In this document: in pieces, positions 19,140 through 26,301 of the stretch | How positions within the stretch are numbered: the first letter of the stretch is position 1 | How the letters are laid out: every line of letters starts with the position of its first letter | Assembly (NCBI GenBank): GCA_049645705.1 | Contig: JBARUK010000027.1 | Span: 1 to 64,000 of the forward strand | Direction of reading: 5' to 3' | Source of the DNA: JBGNFV01 sp049645705 | GTDB taxonomy: Bacteria > Bacteroidota > Bacteroidia > Cytophagales > Cyclobacteriaceae | Length of the DNA: 64,000 bases | Translations under genes and position numbers: made by a program | Notes under the pieces: generated by a model | The model's database searches: none | What the model saw: the letters and a program-made list of their open reading frames with translations, nothing else | What the model was told of the DNA's origin: nothing

Positions 19140-19874
19140 ATGAATGAACTTTTCTCACCTTCTACCATAGTTCAATTAATAGTTGCCATAGTAGCTCTTT
19201 GGTATACGATTGAAACGCAAAAGCTTCGCAAAATTGCTGTCAAGCAACTTTCGTTAATGCGTCAATCTATGTCTGGCCAGATAATGCCCTTTGTTCTATC
19301 AGGAATAATTAAAATTAATGACTTGACGGATGATGATGAAAAATCAAAAATTATTGAACAAACAAGTACTTGGGATTTGAGTAAAAATGAAATTCCTGGT
19401 ATAACAGCATCACCAAATATTCTTCAAAATTTGGAAGATGATCATGTTTATGAGGTAAGATGCGATACTGATGAGCTCGCGTCGCACGTAATTTGTGTTT
19501 TTTATAACCATAATTCTAGAAAATTCAAGGTTCCACCTTATTATCTTGAGGTAATAGCACCTCGCGAATCTGGATACTTTAAAATGCTAAAAGACGAACT
19601 AAATAAAGACGAGTTATGTGAGTTAATAACAAAAATTTACGAGGATAGGAGTCATTACCTTATTGATAAATTTAAAAAAATGGTAAATCTTCAAGAAAGT
19701 TGGATAATTCCTATTTTCTTTGATTTGGCTGGAAGACTATACGCAACTCCAAGAAAAGTTTTTTTAAAAAATAATCAATATCAGTATCATAAAAGTGATC
19801 TCTTACAACCTGATGGCTATAATGATGTGATGATGCCAACATTTGAATCAACCAAAGAGGCTCTTGGCGAATAA
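19140..19874 (+). CDS. Unknown membrane-anchored protein, cassette gene
   Basis: A 244-residue protein. Residues 8-25 (TIVQLIVAIVALWYTIE) form one membrane helix, with the rest cytoplasmic and mixed alpha/beta. I recognise no family. The arrangement (short N-terminal membrane anchor followed by a soluble domain) is common among small defence-island proteins of unknown function. The gene is AT-rich and begins 22 bp after a GTTATGC core; its end is followed by a complete attC-like palindrome. Confidence 0.75.
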   Translation: MNELFSPSTIVQLIVAIVALWYTIETQKLRKIAVKQLSLMRQSMSGQIMPFVLSGIIKINDLTDDDEKSKIIEQTSTWDLSKNEIPGITASPNILQNLEDDHVYEVRCDTDELASHVICVFYNHNSRKFKVPPYYLEVIAPRESGYFKMLKDELNKDELCELITKIYEDRSHYLIDKFKKMVNLQESWIIPIFFDLAGRLYATPRKVFLKNNQYQYHKSDLLQPDGYNDVMMPTFESTKEALGE

Positions 19875-19892
19875 AACACTAACTACAATACA

Positions 19893-20014
19893 GCATATAG
19901 CTTTTGGCGGATAAATGGCCACTAACAAGGCTTTCGCTTTGTAGCCAGCTTTATTTTTGGGTGGACAGGAAAAGTGCTTCGAAACCGCCACAACCCATAT
20001 GCAAAACGTTGGAC
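19893..20014 (+). repeat. attC-like palindrome after the 244-residue gene
   Basis: Arms GCATATAGCTTTTGGCGG (19893-19910) and CCGCCACAACCCATATGC (19985-20002), ending in GTTGGAC, which fits GTTRRRY. The inner part has GGTGGACAGGAAAAGTG, shared with the site at 23444. Confidence 0.6.
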
Positions 20015-20033
20015 ATAATTTGTAAATAGGTAT

Positions 20034-20171
20034 ATGACAAAAAGACCACCACAAAAACCTGAGAATGCGAGAAAGAAAGGTGTAAAAACCGCTGTAATTT
20101 ATACGCCCGTTTCGCGTCAAAGCATTAGTACCATCGAAAGGCCATATGCCGACTTGCAACATCAGACCTGA
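20034..20171 (+). CDS. Conserved 45-residue ORF, copy 2
   Basis: Starts MTKRPPQKPENARKKGVK; same length as copy 1 at 18933. It alone would fill a small cassette between core GTTGGAC (20008) and the palindrome ending GTTGGGC (20215). No known domain; coding status uncertain. Confidence 0.4.
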   Translation: MTKRPPQKPENARKKGVKTAVIYTPVSRQSISTIERPYADLQHQT

Positions 20172-20221
20172 TTTAATTATATTGAATAAACTGGACTGGT
20201 TCGTTTATTTAGGTGTTGGGC
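20157..20221 (+). repeat. attC-like palindrome before the 319-residue gene
   Basis: Outer CAACATC / GGTGTTG, inner perfect arms AATAAAC (20185) / GTTTATT (20203), ending GTTGGGC (fits GTTRRRY). Confidence 0.6.
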
Positions 20222-20231
20222 AACAGTAATA

Positions 20232-21191
20232 ATGATGGAAAATAGACAACGAATATTAATACTTATATCATTCCTTTTGATTTCTACAGGAGTGTTAATA
20301 TATTTTATTTTTTCATATATGTATGATAGAATTTTGCATATTTCTTTTAACCACATTCTCCTTTATAAAGGAGTGCCAATTCTTACAATAATACTCGGTG
20401 TAGGGCTACTACTTTACTTCTATTTAGAAGTTGGTTATAAATCCAAAATTATATCGACAGAGGGTAATAAGCTTAATGACAACAATATTCAACGACAATT
20501 TTCTAAGTTAAAGAAAGAAATTGACGAAAAGATAAGAGATCTTGATAAAGAAGAACTTCATTCACAAAATATCGAACAATTAATAGAATCGGCTATTGGT
20601 GATAAAATTGACCAAAAGGTTCTGGATAATTTTGAAGTTAGATATTCATCAAATGCAATAGAAGAAATTAAATGGAAGCGTTTCGAGGATTATTCAGAAA
20701 CCCTTGAATATAACCTGGAAAAGTACATTGCCAAATTGTCTAGGAATGGGACAATAAATCTTATTATCGGCACTTTGACGTCTATCATCGCTGTTACAAT
20801 ACTAGGTTTTTTAGTATTTGAGAAAGATGTTGATTTCTCCAGTTCTACAAACGTATTAAGACATTATTTGCCTCGAATATCAATTTCGATATTCATAGAA
20901 ATATTTTCCTTTTTCTTCTTAAAACTTTATCGAGGGAATCTTAATGATGTGAAGTATTTTGAAAATGAACGAACCAACATAAAATCTAAATTACTTGCTT
21001 TTAAAACCGCCTATTTGATGAATGATGAAAGCTCTATGAAACTTGCTATGGAGAATTTTATTAATACAGAAAGAAATTTTAAGCTTATAAAAGGTGAAAC
21101 AACTGTTGAATTGGAGAAAACTAAAGTTAGTTCTGCCCAAGAATCAAAATGGATGGACTTTATAAAAAATATGTGGAATTCAAAAAAATAG
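20232..21191 (+). CDS. Unknown multi-pass membrane protein with coiled coil
   Basis: A 319-residue protein. Two membrane helices at the N-terminus (about 8-30 and 43-65), a charged coiled-coil stretch (about 85-130), two more helices (about 175-195 and 215-235) and a soluble tail. No family recognised. The topology (paired helices flanking a cytoplasmic coiled coil) is seen in membrane effectors of defence systems, but that is only an analogy. AT-rich; starts 10 bp after a GTTGGGC core. Confidence 0.75.
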   Translation: MMENRQRILILISFLLISTGVLIYFIFSYMYDRILHISFNHILLYKGVPILTIILGVGLLLYFYLEVGYKSKIISTEGNKLNDNNIQRQFSKLKKEIDEKIRDLDKEELHSQNIEQLIESAIGDKIDQKVLDNFEVRYSSNAIEEIKWKRFEDYSETLEYNLEKYIAKLSRNGTINLIIGTLTSIIAVTILGFLVFEKDVDFSSSTNVLRHYLPRISISIFIEIFSFFFLKLYRGNLNDVKYFENERTNIKSKLLAFKTAYLMNDESSMKLAMENFINTERNFKLIKGETTVELEKTKVSSAQESKWMDFIKNMWNSKK

Positions 21192-21230
21192 CCATCGCCT
21201 AATAAGGTAACAGGGTGTATAGCCAATCGG

Positions 21231-21421
21231 GCCCCATTTAGTTTAAGCGTTTTGCTCGTCCAGAAAGGATTGGACTAAAACTGCAGGCTGCTGGTAGTTC
21301 CCGCTAGTGTTGAATGTATATGCTATAGTCTGCTGGGTTGCACTCAAGGGGGTTCACTGCGTGACGCGCCAGACACAAGCTCCGAAGGAATCAAAACGAG
21401 ATCCTTGCGCCAAAGGGGGGC
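21231..21421. repeat. Dispersed island repeat, copy C (longest)
   Basis: Contains all of copy B (GCCCCATTTAGTTTAAGCG to GGGTTGCA) plus the extension GTTCACTGCGTGACGCGCCA shared with copy A. Copy A appears to be this unit with ~37 bp deleted. Confidence 0.7.
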
Positions 21422-21436
21422 ATGTGCCAGGCTGCT

Positions 21437-21580
21437 GGAATGGCCAGCCAGCTAGTCCACGAGTCAGAGACTCGCACAATCTTTCATCACGAGTCAGGAG
21501 ACTCGCGATAGTGGGGGGGCTTGCATAAACAATCATCACGATCCATCCTAGATGGGTTAGAGACTCGCGATAGTGGGGGG
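21437..21580. repeat. REP-like palindromes
   Basis: Repeats the ~75 bp unit of 18239-18315, then a third, altered unit (ATCCATCCTAGATGGGTTAG) ending again in GACTCGCGATAGTGGG. Confidence 0.65.
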
Positions 21581-21589
21581 GTGATTTAC

Positions 21590-21656
21590 CACATCTGACC
21601 TGATTTCTGTATATTACAAATAAACGGAACTGGATCCGTTTTTTCAGATGTTGTGC
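21590..21656 (+). repeat. attC-like palindrome before the 580-residue gene
   Basis: Outer perfect arms ACATCTGA / TCAGATGT, inner AACGG / CCGTT, ending GTTGTGC. The 8-mer GTTGTGCG at its end is mirrored as CGCACAAC just after the gene (23443). Confidence 0.65.
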
Positions 21657-21690
21657 GTCATGTATAAAAACCTTACCAATAGAATAATTA

Positions 21691-23433
21691 ATGCTTCGAA
21701 CAATTGAGATAGAAAACATAAAAGGAATTGGACACCAAAGGTTTGCCTTAAATATTTTTCCAAACAAAATAAGTCTTCTTGTAGCTCCTAATGGATTTGG
21801 CAAAAGCTCTTTTGCAACAGCATTCAATTCAATGAACTCTAGACGTATTGACTTAAAGGAAAACGACTATCACCAAGAGAATGACCAGCTACAACCTAGA
21901 ATTCAAATAGAGTATCAACGTCCAGATAATTCAATTATAAATCTTAACGCAACTAATAACAGTAATACAATTAGTGATGAAATTGGATATTTTGTAATTA
22001 ATAGCCTTCTAAAACCTAAAGGTATAGGAAACCAATTTGGGAGAGCTAGTGCTTCATTAGAAATTGAAGATGTTATACTCGTTGATAGAATTCCCGATAA
22101 CATTTCATTTAACTTCCAATTCAGAGAAATAAAGAATCGATTTGGCAATAATGGCAGGGTACTTCCGAATGCTAACACAGCGTTGAATAATTTGAAATTG
22201 ATTGAAAAATTGAGTCATAATATTCAGGCATTGCAGAGAGCAGGTGGTGTTCGGGTTCAAGCAAAAATTCAAAACGTAATTGCTGAAATAAATCGACAAA
22301 GTGGCACATCGGATGTGCTAACTCAATGGGTGACCGACCACCAACTTGACACACTAAAACAAATAAAATACTTAAATACAATAGGTGATATAATTAATGA
22401 TCTTGACCTTAATTACAATTCAGAAGCAATATCCTATTTAGTAGCTATTCAGTTGGTTTGGCTATTTCATCAAGATTCTACAAGATTTAAGAATGCTTGT
22501 AAGTATTCAAATTATCTACTGAACAAGCAAAGGTTTGACACCACACTTAGAAACTTTAACTGTACATGGAAAGGAATTCGGGCTCATCAAACCCGCGGTA
22601 AGTTAGTGGTCAAGTTTCCAAAGGCGATTCACATCTCAAATGGACAAAGAGATATTTTAACCTTTGTCTCAATGCTAGCTAAAGCTAAGTCACAGCTGAC
22701 TAAAGAAGCTAATGTTTTGATTATCGATGAAGTATTTGACTATTTAGATGATGCAAACCTCACTGCTGCACAATATTATATCACTTCATTTATTAAAGAG
22801 TTCCAAGATGATAATAAAAGGATTTACCCTCTTATTCTAACTCATCTTAACCCTACCTATTTTAAAAACTTCGCATTTAGTAAACAAAAGGTTTATTACC
22901 TAGACAAATCTAATATGCAAGTAAATCAGCATTTGTCAAGGCTTTTAAGACTAAGAAGTGACGATAATGTTGATGATGCTATTAAAGCGGACATTTCAAA
23001 ACACTTATTCCATTACGAACCAACACATATAAATAGAAGAGATGAGTTTAGAAATTTGGGCATCCCAGAATTATGGGGAGAAATGGATTGTTTTTATCAA
23101 TTTTTATTTGACGAAGTAGATAACTATCTAAATAATCGTGCTTTTTGTCCATTTGCTGTATGTGGTGGTGTTCGTGTTAAAGTCGAAGAACTCGCATATA
23201 ATAGATTACAGGGTAACGACAACAAATCAGAATTTTTAAGGACAAAGAAAACGCGTCCAAAATTGGAAAAAGCTGACGATATGGGAGTGGTTTCACCTGA
23301 GACGCACTATTTACTCGGAGTAATCTATAATGAAGGAATGCATTGGAAAAATAATCAGGATAACATATCACCTATTGCGTCAAAACTTGAAAATAAAACC
23401 ATAAAAAAATTGATTAAAGATGTATTTGAATAA
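21691..23433 (+). CDS. ABC/SMC-type ATPase, putative defence protein
   Basis: A 580-residue ATP-binding protein. Walker A is VAPNGFGKSS (about 32-41). The signature-like loop ISNGQRDI, Walker B NVLIIDEVFDYLDD and the H-loop LTHLNP lie together around 320-390, so the ATPase head is complete. The region between (about 60-310) is helical and replaces the long coiled coil of SMC proteins. The C-terminal ~150 residues are soluble with several Cys and no known domain. Similar stand-alone ATPases occur in anti-phage loci. It is flanked by matching GTTGTGCG/CGCACAAC sites, as a single cassette. Confidence 0.85.
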   Translation: MLRTIEIENIKGIGHQRFALNIFPNKISLLVAPNGFGKSSFATAFNSMNSRRIDLKENDYHQENDQLQPRIQIEYQRPDNSIINLNATNNSNTISDEIGYFVINSLLKPKGIGNQFGRASASLEIEDVILVDRIPDNISFNFQFREIKNRFGNNGRVLPNANTALNNLKLIEKLSHNIQALQRAGGVRVQAKIQNVIAEINRQSGTSDVLTQWVTDHQLDTLKQIKYLNTIGDIINDLDLNYNSEAISYLVAIQLVWLFHQDSTRFKNACKYSNYLLNKQRFDTTLRNFNCTWKGIRAHQTRGKLVVKFPKAIHISNGQRDILTFVSMLAKAKSQLTKEANVLIIDEVFDYLDDANLTAAQYYITSFIKEFQDDNKRIYPLILTHLNPTYFKNFAFSKQKVYYLDKSNMQVNQHLSRLLRLRSDDNVDDAIKADISKHLFHYEPTHINRRDEFRNLGIPELWGEMDCFYQFLFDEVDNYLNNRAFCPFAVCGGVRVKVEELAYNRLQGNDNKSEFLRTKKTRPKLEKADDMGVVSPETHYLLGVIYNEGMHWKNNQDNISPIASKLENKTIKKLIKDVFE

Positions 23434-23443
23434 AAACACGAAC

Positions 23444-23574
23444 GCACAACAATGGGTATAAAACATAGGGCGGACAGTGGTATCCAAAAGTTTCGGACTC
23501 TTAGCAAGCTTTGTCTCGGTGGACAGATACGCAGTTTCGAATTGCCCTACGTTTCATACCCGAAACCGTTGTGC
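23444..23574 (+). repeat. Complete attC-like palindrome (131 bp)
   Basis: Starts GCACAAC and ends GTTGTGC. Second arms GGGTATAAAACATAGGGC (23454-23471) and GCCCTACGTTTCATACCC (23544-23561) pair almost throughout. Size and outer cores resemble long integron attC sites such as the Vibrio VCR. Confidence 0.7.
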
Positions 23575-23606
23575 TTCTTACAAAAGAACCGATAAAATAA
23601 TTTAAA

Positions 23607-25136
23607 ATGAGACTATTAACAGTAAAAATCAAGAACTTCAGAAGTTACAAGGAACAGGTTGAAATTTCTGTTGGCAATTTGACAACGTTAGTTGGTAAAA
23701 ATGATATAGGGAAATCTTCGATTCTAGAAGCTCTTGATATATTCTTCAACAAAGGTAAAGGATCTATAAAAATGGACAAAGATGATGTGAATAAGTCCTG
23801 CCTTGCAGATGATCATAAGGTAACAGAAATTACTGTGACTTTTGACCAGTTTCCAGAATCCATTGTTATTGACAGCACCAACGAAACCTCTTTAAATGCT
23901 GAATACCTTTTGAATGAAAGTGGACATTTAGAAATTATTAAAAGGTACAATAACGGAGGCGGTGAAAAAGTATTCATAAAGGCAAACCATCCAACAAATA
24001 CAAATTGTTCAGACTTGCTATTGAAAACACAAAGTGCTCTTCAAAAAATAATTAGTGAAGGCGAGATAGAATGTGAAAACATGACTAGAAATGCCGTTAT
24101 GAGAGCATCAATATGGTCTCATTATGTCGATAATCTTGGCTTAGAAGAAATTGAAATTGACGTAACGAAAGGGGAAACAAAATCTATTTGGGATAAGCTA
24201 GAAAACTACTTGCCGCTTTACTCTCTTTTCCAGTCAGACAGAAAAAATAGCGATGGAGACAATGAGATTCAAGACCCTTTAAACGAAGCTGTAAAGCAGA
24301 TAATGAGTAATGGCGAAATTCAAGAGACTTTAGCGAGTGTAGCCGAAATAGTTGAAAGGAAACTTCAAGAAGTTGCAGGACTAACACTTGACAAACTTCG
24401 TGAGATGAATCCAGAAATCGCCGATAGTTTGAATCCTGTAATTCCATCATCAGAAAGTCTTAAATGGAATGATGTATTTAAAAAGGTATCAATAACAGGC
24501 GATGAAGATATCCCCATAAACAAAAGAGGAAGCGGAGTAAAAAGACTTATTTTATTAAACTTTTTCCGAGCTGAAGCAGAGCGTAGACGAAGAGAAAGAA
24601 ACGTTCCAAGTGTAATTTACGCCATTGAAGAACCTGAAACCTCACAACATACGGCTCATCAAAAGATGCTTGTCAGGGCATTAATTGAATTATCAGAATC
24701 TAATAACACGCAAATACTTCTAACTACTCATAGTCCTGTAATAGTTAAGGAAATGACTTTTGCCCATTTAAGATTAATACTATTAGAAGATGGATGTAAA
24801 ACAGTTAATTCTGTATTACCAGGACAACTACCCTATCCATCGTTGAACGAAGTCAACTTTACTGCTTTTGAAGAAATAACAGAAGAGTATCATAACGAAT
24901 TATATGGTTTTTTAGAAAGTGAAGGACAGATAGATGATTTTAAAAACGGTAAGGACAAAAAAGAATATATTCGACTAAGACGAGATGGTTCAACACTTAT
25001 TGAACAAAAGGTTTTAACCGAATACATTCGTCATCAAATACATCATCCGGAAAACACAAATAATCTGAGATTCACAGAAATTCAGTTAAGGGAATCAATA
25101 GAACTTATGAGAGCATATATTGATAATCAAAGTTAA
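23607..25136 (+). CDS. OLD-like ATPase with C-terminal HEPN-like motif
   Basis: A 509-residue protein. N-terminal Walker A TLVGKNDIGKSS, then a helical middle, a signature-like INKRGSGVKRLILL, Walker B YAIEEPETSQH and the H-loop LTTHSPV: a complete OLD/RecF-type ATPase. There is no Toprim domain after it. Instead the C-terminus reads EYHNELYGFLES ... IRHQIHHPEN, with Arg475 and His480 spaced as in the HEPN ribonuclease motif (RxxxxH). ATPase-HEPN fusions such as PrrC are RNA-cleaving, abortive-infection proteins, so a similar role is a fair inference. AT-rich, in the cassette array, starting 33 bp after a GTTGTGC core. Confidence 0.85.
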   Translation: MRLLTVKIKNFRSYKEQVEISVGNLTTLVGKNDIGKSSILEALDIFFNKGKGSIKMDKDDVNKSCLADDHKVTEITVTFDQFPESIVIDSTNETSLNAEYLLNESGHLEIIKRYNNGGGEKVFIKANHPTNTNCSDLLLKTQSALQKIISEGEIECENMTRNAVMRASIWSHYVDNLGLEEIEIDVTKGETKSIWDKLENYLPLYSLFQSDRKNSDGDNEIQDPLNEAVKQIMSNGEIQETLASVAEIVERKLQEVAGLTLDKLREMNPEIADSLNPVIPSSESLKWNDVFKKVSITGDEDIPINKRGSGVKRLILLNFFRAEAERRRRERNVPSVIYAIEEPETSQHTAHQKMLVRALIELSESNNTQILLTTHSPVIVKEMTFAHLRLILLEDGCKTVNSVLPGQLPYPSLNEVNFTAFEEITEEYHNELYGFLESEGQIDDFKNGKDKKEYIRLRRDGSTLIEQKVLTEYIRHQIHHPENTNNLRFTEIQLRESIELMRAYIDNQS

Positions 25137-25147
25137 ACATCACGAAA

Positions 25148-25263
25148 GTGCAACTTCGGCTATAGCAAATGCGGGCTGACTGCTCAAAAAGGAATAATAC
25201 AACTAAATAACTTTAGGCTTAGTGGACAAGAAAGCGGTTTCAAAATCCCGCACTTCAACTGCC
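25148..25263 (+). repeat. Degenerate attC-like region
   Basis: GTGCAAC ... TGCGGG at the left and CCCGCA near the right, with GTGGACAAGAAAGCGGTTTC inside, as in the other long sites. The expected right core is missing because the jetD fragment begins here. Confidence 0.4.
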
Positions 25264-25749
25264 TGATAAATCAACCTCCTCTAATCGTTCCAAAACATAG
25301 CTGTGGCTTATTCGCTCCTGCTCCAGGCGGAGGTTGTGTAGGCGGAGGTAGCGGTGCATGAGGGCTTCTGCTTCAGTCAGATGGGGCAGGTGCGTAACGG
25401 GCGAGGGCTTGCCTGTGGTGACGAACTGCCTGAAGGCGCGGTAGGTGGCCTTATCCATCATCAGGGACTTTGCCGGGGGGTAGTGGCTCCTGACCTGGTT
25501 CAGTATCTGGAAGCCGTGTACGTCCAGGTCTCCCCAGTAGATGATGTCGGTGCCTGTGAGCCAGGGCAGGTGCTGCAGGAGACTGGCGCGATAGGCGTGG
25601 CCCCAGATGGCGAGGGTGCCGGGCATGGGGGGCAGGGTGAGGAAGGTCATCTTGTTTTCGGAGACGATTACGCGCCGGGGCCGTAGGGCCAAAGCGGCGA
25701 TCTGGCTAAGCGGCAGGGTAAGGTCGGTAAGTTGTCCGGCTATGGCCAT
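25255..25749 (-). pseudogene. jetD 3' fragment (DUF2220, Toprim-like)
   Basis: The intact C-terminal half of JetD: LRPRRVIVSENKMTFLTLPP, LLQHLPWL, YWGDLDVHGFQIL and LRLEQERISH. YWGDLDVHG carries the acidic metal-binding pair of the Toprim-like nuclease. There is no DUF3322 part before it: the frame runs up to about 25805 with unrelated sequence. So the two halves of JetD lie about 10 kb apart in the same orientation, with the order reversed from an intact gene. Translation could start at the ATG at 25749, giving a 164-residue nuclease-half protein, but without JetA-C it should be useless. Confidence 0.8.
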
Positions 25750-26024
25750 AGCCTGGTCATTAGATTCAGGAATGAATATACATAACCAATGACTTAAGTG
25801 GTATAGTTAGGTAATATGGGTGTATGTTTCCAACTAAGATACACTTATAAACCAGTCTCTCTTTAAATATTTCAGACTATGTATTGTCAGGGTGACAAAA
25901 TAATGGGGCCTGTTGTATAAGACGACCTATGATACTGGTAGCGAGATAGCTAGTTGCATAAGCTTCGTACTTAAATAGCGATGGACTACCTGATAGATTT
26001 GGGTGAGGAAAGGCGAAAACCCTA

Positions 26025-26065
26025 TAAACGCAAAAAGGCCGACTAAATGTCGACCTTTTTCTTTG

Positions 26066-26075
<10 letters not shown>
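26025..26075. repeat. Right attachment-site-like direct repeat
   Basis: Perfect copy of 14955-15005; overlaps the last 10 nt of the tRNA gene and its terminator. The match ends at 26075, inside the acceptor arm. Confidence 0.85.
26032..26060 (-). terminator. tRNA-fMet terminator
   Basis: AAAAAGGCCGAC/GTCGACCTTTTT palindrome directly after the tRNA; T-run in either direction. Confidence 0.8.
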
Positions 26076-26138
<63 letters not shown>

Positions 26139-26301
26139 ATGTGATTTTCCCTTGCGGGGATACAAAAGTAGGTAATAGTTTTAAATATCAAAAACTTAGC
26201 CCGTAAATAATCAAAAGAATTTACGAGAGTGTTTATTCGGCAAGCCGATTATTCTTTAAATTGAATACTACCAAAGCCGGCTGGCAACGAAAAATAAACA
26301 C

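Noticed and set aside
16202..21580. CRISPR array
   Set aside because: The repeats are irregularly spaced, palindromic and few; there are no uniform spacers or cas genes.
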